Assembly: GCF_947496515.1 (NCBI RefSeq)
Contig: NZ_CANMDB010000002.1
Span: 372,001-436,000, forward strand
Source: an uncultured Roseobacter sp.
Lineage (GTDB): Bacteria > Pseudomonadota > Alphaproteobacteria > Rhodobacterales > Rhodobacteraceae
Direction: 5' to 3'
DNA: 64,000 nt
A program made the translations under genes and the position numbers. Below, piece after piece: positions 52,375 to 61,632 of this stretch. The notes beneath the pieces were generated by a model, which saw only the letters and a list, made by a program, of their open reading frames with translations, was not told the origin of the DNA and searched no databases. Each line of letters begins with the position of its first letter. Within the stretch, counting starts at the first letter, position 1.

Positions 52375-53406
52375 CTAGTTCCAGAGTTTGGTGATCGCGT
52401 AATAAAGGTTGCCGTCCTCACTGCTTTTGCGAAAGGCGGGACCGCGGATCTGCAATGTCCAGCGCCGGTTGCCCCAGATCCAGCGACCGGAGGTTTTCTT
52501 CCACCGGATGCGCGCGGCCCGGCTGTCGCGATAAAGCGCGCCGATGGCGATCCGCAGCACGACCAGCCCCGCAATGGCCAACAGCCCAAGGGGCAGGGTT
52601 TCATGCAGAAAAGTCGACGGCTCGATCTCGTCGAGACCCAGAGCCGAGAGCGTGCTGCCTGTGAGGTCCTGAAGCTGCACGAGGAGAGCGGCGAGGGTCG
52701 CGTTGCCACCGCTCTGCAGCCCCGGCAACAGCGTGACAGTCACGAAGGCAAGCAGCAGAGCGGCGAGGATCATCCCACCGAGGTCGCGCCAGCGGCTTGT
52801 GCCGCCCGGTGGCGCGCTGGTGGAGACCGTTGGTTTGCATCCGTCCCCCACGGCGGTGGCGACCCCGTGGGCAACGGCGTTCTGCCGGGCGGGCAGCCCC
52901 ACCAGCCGGCGCAGGATCTGCATGGGCGTTTGAGGATAGACATAGACCGGGCGTGCCGTGGCCAGCGTGATCTCGAACACGCAGGGATGCTCCGGCATGT
53001 CGATCACATCGTGCCACTGACCGTTTGACGGCACCGCGGGCAGCGCCTTGACGTTGAGCTGCGTGGTATGGCCCGCAAAGCTCGCCGGATCGCGGCAGGT
53101 GCCGATCCGGCCGGTCATCCCTGTCCAGCCGCCCAGATCGAGATCGCCGGGCGTTGCCGCTGCAGTTGCCGCATCCCCGATCCGGCCCAGCCGCAGTTGC
53201 GACGTCTCCGTGAGCGCGATCCGCCAGGCAGCATCGCCCTGGCCGACATCAATGGCGGTGCGGTTTTTGAATTTCTCGAACTCTTCGACGTGGGCGTTGA
53301 ATTCGTCGAGATGCAACAGGGAGTTGATCATCTCGGCAAAGTTGTCCCCCGTCGGCAGCTTGCCGTTGGAGAAGTTCTCAATCAGGTCGCGTCTGGTTGT
53401 GGTCAT
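52375..53406 (-). CDS. eCIS-cluster fibre/plug-like protein with two membrane segments
   Basis: 343 residues. The N-terminus DLIENFSNGKLPTGDNFAEM and INSLLHLDEFN resemble the first helix of tail-fibre and baseplate-attached proteins. The middle (about 60-165) is beta-rich. Residues 209-230 (LGGMILAALLLAFVTVTLLP) and 271-290 (LPLGLLAIAGLVVLRIAIGA) are strong membrane segments. A basic C-terminal stretch follows (RWKKTSGRWIWGNRRWTLQI). No family name is certain. Its ATG overlaps the preceding giant gene by 4 bases. A membrane protein in a cluster for a free particle is unusual. Confidence 0.72.
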   Translation of the reverse strand: MTTTRRDLIENFSNGKLPTGDNFAEMINSLLHLDEFNAHVEEFEKFKNRTAIDVGQGDAAWRIALTETSQLRLGRIGDAATAAATPGDLDLGGWTGMTGRIGTCRDPASFAGHTTQLNVKALPAVPSNGQWHDVIDMPEHPCVFEITLATARPVYVYPQTPMQILRRLVGLPARQNAVAHGVATAVGDGCKPTVSTSAPPGGTSRWRDLGGMILAALLLAFVTVTLLPGLQSGGNATLAALLVQLQDLTGSTLSALGLDEIEPSTFLHETLPLGLLAIAGLVVLRIAIGALYRDSRAARIRWKKTSGRWIWGNRRWTLQIRGPAFRKSSEDGNLYYAITKLWN

Positions 53407-56400
53407 GGCTGAAATGATCCGAGCTGATCAAAAAGGGAGGTTTCAAGATGGTGCAGGTCCGCGTGGGTGCGGGTCGCCAGCGTCTGGACATCCAGATCGG
53501 TAGTGATGACCAGATCGCGGCCCACCTGCATGTTGCCGATCCCGGCGGGGACGGGGGCAGAGGGAATGCTATTGGCGTCGTGATGGCGGAGTGCCACGTC
53601 CTGCGGGGGCGTGGCCCAGAGATCTTCACCAATCGCGAGATCTCCCAGACCGCTGCGATAGGGCAGAAAGGAGACGTCGTGCCGGTCATCGAGGATCAAC
53701 ACCGACGCCGGTGTCGCCCCGCGCAGGATGGGCGAGCCTGCATCGGTGGCGGCATCCGCAAGCCGTGCGCTGTCTTTGAGACCGTGCAGCGTGCCGCGTT
53801 GGGCTGGAAAGGCGTCGTAGGTATAGTGATGAACGAGCGACAGACCGTAGATCCGGTCGATCCAGTCCAATTCGGAGAGCTGCCGTTCCAGATCCGCCAC
53901 CACGATCCGGTCCGCCCCGATGGGCAGCGGCAGATCGGGGCTGTCCCGCCAGGGGGACATGATCCGCGTGGCGGCCCGGGACACTTCGGCGATGCTGGGC
54001 AGACCGGCGCCCGGTTTTACCGCAACCCGTGCGCGCAGGACCACCGGTTCGAAGGACGGGTTGATCACGTTGAACCCCTGCACGGAGGGCATCGCGCGGG
54101 TGCGCAACCAGCGGCTGACCTCCTGCCGGATGTGCAGCGGGACAAGCGGCAGTTGAGCGGGCGTCTCCCCCGTGCGCGTGGCCGCCACGATGACATCGAC
54201 CCGACCGTCTGATCGGGTGCGGCATGTGACATCGGCCAGACGCGGAAAGGCTTCGAGCACCATGCGCCCGATGTCCTGGGTCCGGATGGCCCGTGCCTTG
54301 TGGTGCAACCTGTCACAGACCCGCGTCCGGTGGGCGCGCTGGTCCTCCGGCGGGATGCCGCCCGTGGTGGGCATCGGCTGTGTCACGGTCGCTACTGCGG
54401 CGTTTGGCGCGCGCAGCTTGGTGATGGATCCGGCGGGGCGGCTGACAGGCGCGTGGGTTCCCGGCGCGGAGCCCTGCCGCGTGACGCGCACGCCGTTGAC
54501 GCTGATCGCCACGATCCGCCCGTAGCGCGACCGCGGGCCGCGCAGCTGGATCGACAACCACCGCAGCGGTTCCGGGGAATAGAGGGTGGAGGCCAGCATA
54601 TCCACCGGCAGCGCCAGATCCACCACGCCATAGGTCGTCAGACCCATCGTGCCATCCGACAGCACATTGGCCTCCGGCAGCGGGCGCCAGCCCTGCGAGG
54701 TGCGGTAGAACCAGGCGATGCCCGGTTTCTCGGTCCCGCTCTCGCGGGTCCAGTGCTCGGCCTCGGATTCGCGCATCTGGAAAAACAGGGAGATCTCTTC
54801 CGGCGGCTTGGCCTGATCCAGCCCGATCATCAGGTAGCCGTCCGCATCCATTCTGGCGCTGGCGATCTCGCCATCGGCGCGGTGGGTCAGCTGACCGTGC
54901 GGTGACAGCCGGTAGAACCCCACGGGATCATCGGTAGAGAACCGATCCGTCTGCACCCTGTCGGTGTAGGACAGCGAGACCCCCGCAACCGTCGGCAAAA
55001 GCGGCGGTTTCGGGATCTGCCTGAGCGGCTTTTTCCCGATCAATGCGCCGAGAGCGTCGCGCATGCGAAACGCCGCCGCCTGCGCCAGAAGCGTTGGGTA
55101 GAGCGTATGACCAAAGCCCATCGCGGGCGTTTGCAGGGTGACGGCAAGCGTGCCGGGCGGCTTGCCCTGCCACGCCGGGCGGGGCTGGATTTCTGCGGTT
55201 TCGCGGTGCTGTGGGGCAATCCGCCAGGTCGTGGCCTCTGCAAGGCCCTGCCCTGCCTTGCCGGGCTGAAACAGTGCTGCGCCTTCGGGATCAGGTTTGG
55301 CGTCCGGGTCCTGCCCGACGATTTTGACCGACTGCCAGCCGCGCCGATCCCGCAGATCGAGCGAGGCAGTAAAGCTGTGGTTGTCGATCTCCTCACCGTA
55401 GCCCTGATAGTGGCTCTTGAAATCGTCGGGCGGTACCGGCAACGCCTCCCACGCCAGCTGAAGGCCCAGCGTGGTCGGACTGCGGTTCTGCAGTTCCGGC
55501 GCGCTGACGAAAAAGCTCGCTCCCGGAAGCGGCAGCGGGCCGAAGGGGGCAAAGGGTTTACCGGGCGCCACCGGGGCCAGATCCGTCTCCAGCGTGAGGG
55601 CGCGCAGATCGCGCACCACCACGTCAATGCTGAGCCGGGTCAGTTTGCTTCCACCGAAGGCCGAGAAGGCATAGCAGCGCGCGCGCGGGTTGAACGCGAT
55701 CTTGAGAAGCGGCAGATCCGGCGCGCCCGGTGTGCCGCTGATCGGTGTCAGAGCAGGATCATCGGGCGACAGGCTGAACGAGAGCCGAAGACAATCGGGA
55801 TCGTCGGGATCCTGCGCGATGCGCACATCGGGTACCGGGAGAAACCCCGCCGCGGTCGAGACCGACAGGCAGAACGCATCGCTGAGGAACGCGGTGAACC
55901 GGGCGGGGTTCAGATCAAGCTCGTAGTGGCGGGCAACCGCGCGCCTGTAGCGGTCGAGCACCGCGGGAAGGCCATTGCGCGGACCCGGTGCGATCCAGAG
56001 CGAGACAGTCACATGGCGGTGCCCGCCGCGCAGATCCAGCGCGTGCGCCGCAAGGGCAAAGCCGATGTCTGCCGCAAAATCCTGGGACTGGGCCAGGTGG
56101 TGCAGCCGCGGGCCAAAGGGGGACCAGCCTGCCTCCGGATCATCGAAGGGCGCGCCTCTGCCGTCCTGCGAATTGACCACCGGAAAGACCGACAACCCGT
56201 TAATGTAGGGTCTGCCGCCCGGCCCGTCAAAGGAGGGATCCCGGGCGATCGTGATGGCCTTGCACCGGCTGACGCGCGCCTGGCTGACGGTGAGGCTGCG
56301 GGTGCTGGCGTAGACCGGGCCGTCACCAGCGCCCCCTGCCAGCTTGAACGCGGTCCCCTCCGGCAGCACTTCCGGTCGCGCTCCGGCGGCGGGTGTCAGG

Positions 56401-57212
56401 ACCAGATGTGTACTGTCGGGCGCGGCCGGTTTTGGCGCAGAGCGCAGCACATCGCGGTAATAGAACGACAGATGCCTGTCCGTCATGCGGTTGAGATCGG
56501 CCTGATTTTTCTGGAACAGCTTGACGAAGGTCAGCAGCAGACCGGGCGCCAGCGCATGATCCGATTTCTCCGTGAGGGAGCGTTCCAGATACTGTTTCGA
56601 AACGGCGACAAGCTGGGCGGTCACCCGGTTGATCGCACTGAAATCGATGTGATCGGATGTTCGGGAGGTGCGCGTTTGCGACACCCAGAGCTCAGGCACC
56701 ACCACGGATGTCCGGGCGAACTGCTGTCCGGTCCCGAAGGGCAAAGCGCCTTTCATCTCGTTGTCATCGACCCAGGTAAAGGTCTTCTCCAGCGCGGCCT
56801 CCACATCGGTCTCAGAAGCGCCTTCGGCCAGTTTCTGTGCCCGCGCGCGCCAGTTGGCCAGTCGCTGCACCGACAGGGCGGTCATCCGCGCCGTGTCGGT
56901 CTCATCCGCGAGGCTTTCGCGGTATTCACGCTCGGCATCCACCGCGGCAATCTCGGCCAGCAAAAAGGTGACATCGTGGCACAGAAAGGATTGCCACGCA
57001 CCGGTTGCCGGGCTGCCGGGCTGCGGCGGCGGATGGGCGCGGTTTTCCGCATCGAAATACGTCAGAAGGCGGGAGAACCCCGACAGGTAATTGATGATCG
57101 TCGCCGGGGAGCGTTCATCGGGCACAAAGAAGTCAGCCTCCAACGGTGCGAGATACCGCCGCGTGCGGGTCACCTGATCGGTGCTGCCATCCATCAGGCG
57201 CGCATCGCTCAT
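53403..57212 (-). CDS. eCIS giant baseplate protein (Afp11-like, baseplate-J type)
   Basis: 1269 residues. N-terminal YLSGFSRLLTYFDAENRAH and FLLAEIAAVDAEREY, the wedge-core segments VTAQLVAVSKQYLERSL and LLLTFVKLFQKNQADLNRMT, GARPEVLPEGTAFKLAGGAG, a long beta-sandwich middle, and C-terminal baseplate-J domain blocks HKARAIRTQDIGRMVLEAFP, RADVTCRTR-type region, and FNVINPSFEPVVLRARVAVK. It matches Afp11 in size and order, and pairs with the 837-residue protein to form the wedges. It overlaps gp25 upstream and the fibre-like gene downstream by 4 bases each. Confidence 0.9.
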   Translation of the reverse strand: MSDARLMDGSTDQVTRTRRYLAPLEADFFVPDERSPATIINYLSGFSRLLTYFDAENRAHPPPQPGSPATGAWQSFLCHDVTFLLAEIAAVDAEREYRESLADETDTARMTALSVQRLANWRARAQKLAEGASETDVEAALEKTFTWVDDNEMKGALPFGTGQQFARTSVVVPELWVSQTRTSRTSDHIDFSAINRVTAQLVAVSKQYLERSLTEKSDHALAPGLLLTFVKLFQKNQADLNRMTDRHLSFYYRDVLRSAPKPAAPDSTHLVLTPAAGARPEVLPEGTAFKLAGGAGDGPVYASTRSLTVSQARVSRCKAITIARDPSFDGPGGRPYINGLSVFPVVNSQDGRGAPFDDPEAGWSPFGPRLHHLAQSQDFAADIGFALAAHALDLRGGHRHVTVSLWIAPGPRNGLPAVLDRYRRAVARHYELDLNPARFTAFLSDAFCLSVSTAAGFLPVPDVRIAQDPDDPDCLRLSFSLSPDDPALTPISGTPGAPDLPLLKIAFNPRARCYAFSAFGGSKLTRLSIDVVVRDLRALTLETDLAPVAPGKPFAPFGPLPLPGASFFVSAPELQNRSPTTLGLQLAWEALPVPPDDFKSHYQGYGEEIDNHSFTASLDLRDRRGWQSVKIVGQDPDAKPDPEGAALFQPGKAGQGLAEATTWRIAPQHRETAEIQPRPAWQGKPPGTLAVTLQTPAMGFGHTLYPTLLAQAAAFRMRDALGALIGKKPLRQIPKPPLLPTVAGVSLSYTDRVQTDRFSTDDPVGFYRLSPHGQLTHRADGEIASARMDADGYLMIGLDQAKPPEEISLFFQMRESEAEHWTRESGTEKPGIAWFYRTSQGWRPLPEANVLSDGTMGLTTYGVVDLALPVDMLASTLYSPEPLRWLSIQLRGPRSRYGRIVAISVNGVRVTRQGSAPGTHAPVSRPAGSITKLRAPNAAVATVTQPMPTTGGIPPEDQRAHRTRVCDRLHHKARAIRTQDIGRMVLEAFPRLADVTCRTRSDGRVDVIVAATRTGETPAQLPLVPLHIRQEVSRWLRTRAMPSVQGFNVINPSFEPVVLRARVAVKPGAGLPSIAEVSRAATRIMSPWRDSPDLPLPIGADRIVVADLERQLSELDWIDRIYGLSLVHHYTYDAFPAQRGTLHGLKDSARLADAATDAGSPILRGATPASVLILDDRHDVSFLPYRSGLGDLAIGEDLWATPPQDVALRHHDANSIPSAPVPAGIGNMQVGRDLVITTDLDVQTLATRTHADLHHLETSLFDQLGSFQP

Positions 57213-57676
57213 GGCCGCACCGCGGTCGAGGGCTCGGGGATATTGTTGCCTTCCTCGAAATAGAGCGGGTAGACCATGTTGCCGCGCGAATTGATCGACG
57301 GGATGTCATAGTCGATGTGGATTTCCAGCAGACCGCCCGGTGCATCGGGCTCAGTCACCTCGACCGAGCGCAGTTTGATGCGGGGTTCGAAAAAGACGAT
57401 GGCATCCTCGATTTGCGAGCGCAGCTCTCCCAGATCGCTTTCATCCATCGGGCCCAGCACGTGCTGGTGCAGGCCAACACCGTAGTCCGGGGCGGCCAGA
57501 CGCTCGCCACGCAGGGTGGCGAACAGGATGCGGAGGCTTTCGTGGATGTCGTGATCGCCCGCGACAGCCACCACGGCGCCCGGCCCGTTTGCGGACCCGT
57601 CCGGGTTCAACGGCACATCGAAGCTGGGCGGGAACCCCCACCCGGTGCCTAGGAATGCAGGGCCGTTGTCTGTCAT
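57209..57676 (-). CDS. eCIS baseplate protein, gp25/Afp9-like
   Basis: 155 residues of the GPW/gp25 family: GWGFPPSFDVPLNPDGSAN, DIHESLRILFATLRGERLA, APDYGVGLHQHVLGPM, LRSQIEDAIVFFEPRIKL. Gp25 nucleates the sheath and stabilises the wedge. It starts 2 bases after the PAAR stop and overlaps the giant baseplate gene by 4 bases (ATGA). Confidence 0.95.
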   Translation of the reverse strand: MTDNGPAFLGTGWGFPPSFDVPLNPDGSANGPGAVVAVAGDHDIHESLRILFATLRGERLAAPDYGVGLHQHVLGPMDESDLGELRSQIEDAIVFFEPRIKLRSVEVTEPDAPGGLLEIHIDYDIPSINSRGNMVYPLYFEEGNNIPEPSTAVRP

Positions 57677-57678
57677 CT

Positions 57679-57978
57679 CTAGCCGCCGATCATCACGGTG
57701 GGGGCACCGGCCACGATCACACCGCCGTGGGCCGTGCTGTCGCCCATGCGCGCGGCGGGCCTGCCCGAGATCATAACCGTGGCAGACCCTTTGACGATGG
57801 TATCGGGGGGACCGACGCAGATCGCCGTATCGCCCACAACCGCCGCAGGCAGGCTGACGATCAACACGGTGGGCACGCCCGGACCGGCCACCGGCCCGCC
57901 CACGTGGGGTATCGGCGGCAACCCGGGCGTCACCATCGGGCAGGTGTGCATGTCGGTCAGTCTGGCAGCTGGTGGCAT
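57679..57978 (-). CDS. eCIS PAAR tip protein (Afp10-like)
   Basis: 99 residues, a single PAAR domain with DMHTCP, PHVGGP, CVGPPD and AHGG metal ligands. It should cap the spike encoded directly upstream (13-base gap). It resembles the T6SS PAAR at 5815-6105 in size and blocks, differing mainly in the middle loop. Confidence 0.95.
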   Translation of the reverse strand: MPPAARLTDMHTCPMVTPGLPPIPHVGGPVAGPGVPTVLIVSLPAAVVGDTAICVGPPDTIVKGSATVMISGRPAARMGDSTAHGGVIVAGAPTVMIGG

Positions 57979-57991
57979 CGCGCGTCTCCCT

Positions 57992-59779
57992 TCAATTGAT
58001 CATGACCATGGCGCCCTTGACGGTCGTCTCGCCAGTCGCGGAAAGCTCGGCCGAGGCAGTGCCCGTCGCCGTCAGAGCCATCTCGGCGCTGACTGAGACA
58101 TTGGCCCCCTTGGCCGAGACATCCGCCGGGGAGGAGATATCGACCCCTCCCGTCCCCTTGATTGTGACGGACCCCGTGGCCTCGATGGTGATGTCCTTGG
58201 GCGAGGTGGTCTTGATCCCGCTGTCATTCATGACGGTCGTGTTCTTGTTGGAATCCTCGATGGTGATGGATTTGTCCTCGTCACTCAGTGTCAGCTTGTG
58301 ACCACCGGGGGTTTCGACAGTGATGATCTTTTTGTCATCGTCAAAGGTGACCTTGTGCTGTGCGCGGGTGACGATGGTCTTGATGGTGTTCTGTGCGTCA
58401 GGCTCCACCGGGGCGGTGCGCTTGCTGGAATGAAGCGCGCCCAGCATAACCGCGGCATCCGGGTCGCCATTGAGAAAGCCAAGCACGACCTCGTCGCCCA
58501 CTTCGGGCAGGAACTCGATTCCGAACCCTTCGGAGGCGTATGAAGAAGCGAGCCGGACCCACATGCCTTCCTTGCCACCATCGCGCAGTGGCAGGGCGAC
58601 CTGAATGCGGCGCTGGTTTTGCGGATCCTCGTGGGTCTTGAGAACCGTGGCGATTTCCAGCCCGGTTGTGCCCGGGCGCCAGCCGGTGGCAGGCGCTGCG
58701 CTCACATCGCGGGTGGTATCGGTGAACCAGCGGAACTCCAGCCCGAAGCCCAACGTGGTCTGCCAGTCGCCGCCCCGGACCACGTGGTGCACGGCGGAGA
58801 TATAGGCATCCCCGCTGAAGATCTTGCCCAAGCCCTCCAGCTGGATCTGATCGCCGATCTTGAGGCCCGCGTTGCCCGGCACCGTGATCGTGCCGGAAAA
58901 CCGCGACAGGCGCGATTTCAGCAGATGGGCGTCGGCCAGTGTCTTGAGCTGGGCATCGGTCATCGTGCCGTAGCTGCGCAAGGTCGGCTCCGTCAGGTTC
59001 AGGACCTCGGAGAGTTTCTTGCCGGACTGCGCGCCTTGCTTGTTGGCGCTCGGTTCGCTGGCCGAGGCGCTGGTCGTTTCCTGGGTAGACGGATCCCAGG
59101 CCGTCGCCTTGACGGATCCCAGCTGCTCGCGCGCGGAAAGCTGCAGATCCACGTCGATGATCGTGTCGCCATATGTGGCGGAGAAGGTCGGCGTCTCGAA
59201 AGTCGGCGGGCCTATGGTGATCTTGCCCGCATCCACCGACACCACATGGCCGTTGGCCTCCGCCCGGGCGAGCAGAAAATCCCAGTCGGTCGCGTAGAGC
59301 TTGGATTGGAACTCCAGCTTGTCGCCGCCGCTGGTCACATCCGCCGACAACCCTGCCGCGCTGATCAGGGACTCGATGGCGTCACTGTCCGCCATATCCG
59401 CGAAAAGCCCGGTGCTGCGGGTTACGGTCAGTTTGGCGGCCTTGTCCTGACAGTCGAGACACAGATGCTGCGCGTCCTCGCCGTGCACGCGCAGCGCCTG
59501 CCCCACGACGACCCCTTTGAAGAGGGTCTTGTTCTTGCCGTGATACCCTGCCAGCACCTCGATCTCGGCCCCCGGGGCAAAGATGCTGTCGGCGCTGGCG
59601 GGGAAATCCGCCTCAACGCGGCTGCCGTCGGCGATGGTGATGCGCGCCTTGGGAATGCGGTTGAGCAGATGGTCCGTCTCGATCCCCTCGATAATGTATT
59701 TCCCCGGCACGACCTTGCCGTTCATCCTGATATCCAGCGTGATTAGATCCGCGTCCGCAGACCAGACAGGGCTAACCAT
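57992..59779 (-). CDS. eCIS spike protein (Afp8-like, VgrG/Gp5 type)
   Basis: 595 residues: gp27-like first half (about 1-340; ETDHLLNRIPKARITIADGS, EIEVLAGYHGKNKTLFKGVV, DWDFLLARAEANGHVVSVD), gp5 OB-fold (about 375-470; RIQVALPLRDGGKEGMWVRL, FLPEVGDEVVLGFLNGDPDA), and a C-terminal beta-helix (HKLTLSDEDKSITIEDSNKN) ending TTVKGAMVMIN. The end closely resembles that of the T6SS VgrG. Start ATG 59779 overlaps the LysM gene by 8 bases. No effector domain is fused. Confidence 0.95.
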   Translation of the reverse strand: MVSPVWSADADLITLDIRMNGKVVPGKYIIEGIETDHLLNRIPKARITIADGSRVEADFPASADSIFAPGAEIEVLAGYHGKNKTLFKGVVVGQALRVHGEDAQHLCLDCQDKAAKLTVTRSTGLFADMADSDAIESLISAAGLSADVTSGGDKLEFQSKLYATDWDFLLARAEANGHVVSVDAGKITIGPPTFETPTFSATYGDTIIDVDLQLSAREQLGSVKATAWDPSTQETTSASASEPSANKQGAQSGKKLSEVLNLTEPTLRSYGTMTDAQLKTLADAHLLKSRLSRFSGTITVPGNAGLKIGDQIQLEGLGKIFSGDAYISAVHHVVRGGDWQTTLGFGLEFRWFTDTTRDVSAAPATGWRPGTTGLEIATVLKTHEDPQNQRRIQVALPLRDGGKEGMWVRLASSYASEGFGIEFLPEVGDEVVLGFLNGDPDAAVMLGALHSSKRTAPVEPDAQNTIKTIVTRAQHKVTFDDDKKIITVETPGGHKLTLSDEDKSITIEDSNKNTTVMNDSGIKTTSPKDITIEATGSVTIKGTGGVDISSPADVSAKGANVSVSAEMALTATGTASAELSATGETTVKGAMVMIN

Positions 59780-60434
59780 CGGGCGCCTCCCGGCTGGGCG
59801 GGAAGCGCAGCATTTGCCCGGGTTCCAGATGGGTCAGATCGTTGAGATCATTGGCGCGGGCCACATCCACATAGACATCCGTGCGGTCATAGACCCGGTA
59901 GGCCATCAACGGCAGCGTATCGGCGGCGGTAACCGTATCGGTGTGGGTGAGATCGGCAGATTTCTTGTCCGCCCGGCGCGCCAGATCCTCGGGTGTCTGG
60001 TGCTGGCGAAAGCTCACCGACAGCCGCGCACGCAGCGGCTTTCCCGTAGGCGCGAAGAGGTCGTACTTGATGCCGAGCTTGGTCAGCATGCATTTGAACG
60101 CCATGCCGCCCCAGACCAACTTGAGGTAATTGGGGGAGTGGATCTTGCCGTGGTAGGTATAGGCGATGTCCTTGAACTTATCGACTTCGCCGTTGACGCT
60201 TTTTGCACCCCTCACAGCGCCCGTGACATCGATCACAAAGTCAAAGGAGACCTCCTGCGGGCTTTGGGTGTGAAACTTCAACACCGTGCCCGCCGCATCA
60301 CTGCCCCGCGCCTTGGAAAAGCTGGAACTGTGGCTGTGCGAGATCGCATCGGGGTTGATCTGAAGCTCGTACTTCCCGATCTTGGCCCGCAGCTCGCGGT
60401 CCGAATAGGCGATGATGTCGAGTTTGGAGAGCAT
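59772..60434 (-). CDS. eCIS tube-initiator protein with LysM domain (Afp7-like)
   Basis: 220 residues: N-terminal CIS tube-like domain (about 1-155; AKIGKYELQINPDAISHSHS, VLKFHTQSPQEVSFDFVIDV, SPNYLKLVWGGMAFKCMLTK) and a C-terminal LysM domain (about 165-215; TVTAADTLPLMAYRVYDRTD, LTHLEPGQMLRFPP). Afp7 links the spike to the first tube ring. It begins 13 bases after the DUF5908 gene and overlaps the spike gene by 8 bases. Confidence 0.92.
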   Translation of the reverse strand: MLSKLDIIAYSDRELRAKIGKYELQINPDAISHSHSSSFSKARGSDAAGTVLKFHTQSPQEVSFDFVIDVTGAVRGAKSVNGEVDKFKDIAYTYHGKIHSPNYLKLVWGGMAFKCMLTKLGIKYDLFAPTGKPLRARLSVSFRQHQTPEDLARRADKKSADLTHTDTVTAADTLPLMAYRVYDRTDVYVDVARANDLNDLTHLEPGQMLRFPPSREAPDG

Positions 60435-60447
60435 CTGCCGCGCTGAC

Positions 60448-60630
60448 CTAGCGGGCCTGGCGGCGCTGGTGCTCGCGCGCGATCATCCGGGCGCATTCGG
60501 CCAGAATATCCGCCTTCATCTCTTCGCGCGTCTCGGCGCTGAGCGCGCTGCCTGTCTCATCTCCCGGCACGGTGCCATCCTCATCCGTCAGGCGCGCCTG
60601 CACGATCAATTCGCGTATCTCAACCGGCAT
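60448..60630 (-). CDS. DUF5908 small eCIS protein
   Basis: 60 residues, beginning MPVEIRELIVQARLTDEDG and ending in a short basic helix (IAREHQRRQAR). The N-terminal pattern is that of DUF5908, small proteins always encoded between tube and LysM genes of eCIS loci. Role unknown; probably a structural part of the tube-baseplate junction. Confidence 0.88.
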   Translation of the reverse strand: MPVEIRELIVQARLTDEDGTVPGDETGSALSAETREEMKADILAECARMIAREHQRRQAR

Positions 60631-60654
60631 GAAAATCCCCCCTTTTATTGGTGT

Positions 60655-61140
60655 TTACGGCGCGAATGTTCCGGTGGCAGTCAGGGTGCGTTCGACCTTG
60701 CGCACCACCCGGTCGTAGGCCAGTTCCACGGTTTCCATGGCGATCTGGTTCTGCGTGGCGTCAAGGCTGCCGATCTGCCATTTGACGGGCCAGGCGTTCA
60801 CCACATTCCACGTCATCAGCGGTTTTTGCTTTTGATCCAGCAGGGACACGGTGATCGACTTGGGCTTGACCGGTCTGCTCAGATCGCTTTCGAACGTATC
60901 TTTCAGCCAGGTGAAGAACGGCGAGCTGGCCAGAACCATCCCGCGCTTGAGCGTCAGATTGCTGGCCTTTACAGCCCCCGGCAGCTTGTGGACAAAGCGG
61001 TTCTCGCCCCCTTCCTTGAGCTCGACCACCTCGCGTTCCGCATCAAGCCCCGAGACCTCCTGAAAGCCGGTGTCAACCGCCGCCTTGCTGCCAGCGATCC
61101 TGACAGTGAACTGAAAGCTGACCGGCGGGTAGTAGCTCAC
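60655..61140 (-). CDS. eCIS tube protein 2 (gp19 family, Afp5-like)
   Basis: 161 residues of the T4 gp19 tube family: FQFTVRIAGSKAAVDTGFQE, VSGLDAEREVVELKEGG, LKRGMVLASSPFFTWLKDTF, SITVSLLDQKQKPLMTWNVV, and METVELAYDRVVR. It differs from the next tube gene in its surface loops, as Afp5 does from Afp1. It starts 6 bases after the other tube gene and likely forms the first ring(s) above the spike. Confidence 0.94.
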   Translation of the reverse strand: MSYYPPVSFQFTVRIAGSKAAVDTGFQEVSGLDAEREVVELKEGGENRFVHKLPGAVKASNLTLKRGMVLASSPFFTWLKDTFESDLSRPVKPKSITVSLLDQKQKPLMTWNVVNAWPVKWQIGSLDATQNQIAMETVELAYDRVVRKVERTLTATGTFAP

Positions 61141-61146
61141 CGCCCC

Positions 61147-61608
61147 CTAGCTCCCGTTTTCGATGGTCAATTCCTCATGCGCCAGCTCCAGCGTTTCCAC
61201 TGCGACCTCATTGCCATCGGATTTCATATCCGTGCCTTGAATCTTGGTCGGAAAGGCATTGGCCAGCTTCCAGACCATGGTCGGGTTCGCCTCCTGATCG
61301 AGCAGGCTGATCGTGACGCTCTGGCGTTTGATCACATTCATCTGGATCTGCTCGAACCACTTCCAGAAGCGGTTGTCATTGACGAAGATCCCTTTTTTCA
61401 GCGTCACATTGCCGGTCTTGATCAGCCCCGGCATCTTGATCACGTGAAAGCCCTTGCTGTCGCCCGCACGGTAGGTGATGGGCTCTGCTTCGGTATCGAG
61501 GCCCGAGACTTCCTGAAATGGGATCTGCCCGGGATCGCCCAGATTGACGCTGAAGTAGAATTTCGGAAGCGGCCAGGTTGCCCCCTGTTTGTCGCCGGCA
61601 TCAGCCAT
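61147..61608 (-). CDS. eCIS major tube protein (gp19 family, Afp1-like)
   Basis: 153 residues: PLPKFYFSVNLGDPGQIPFQ, EVSGLDTEAEPITYRAGDSK, VIKMPGLIKTGNVTLKKGIF, FWKWFEQIQMNVIKRQSVTI, SLLDQEANPTMVWKLANAFP, VAVETLELAHEELTIENG. Standard gp19 tube subunit, expected to be the main inner tube. It lies 24 bases after the sheath gene. Confidence 0.95.
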   Translation of the reverse strand: MADAGDKQGATWPLPKFYFSVNLGDPGQIPFQEVSGLDTEAEPITYRAGDSKGFHVIKMPGLIKTGNVTLKKGIFVNDNRFWKWFEQIQMNVIKRQSVTISLLDQEANPTMVWKLANAFPTKIQGTDMKSDGNEVAVETLELAHEELTIENGS

Positions 61609-61632
61609 GTTGTCTCTCCTTCTGACCCGCTA

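Noticed and set aside
55107-57263. Plus-strand open frame of 718 codons opposite the giant baseplate gene
   Set aside because: Mirror frame of the eCIS Afp11-like gene; no recognisable domain or ribosome-binding site. The same reasoning removes those at 6641-8197, 19286-21094 and 60412-62778.
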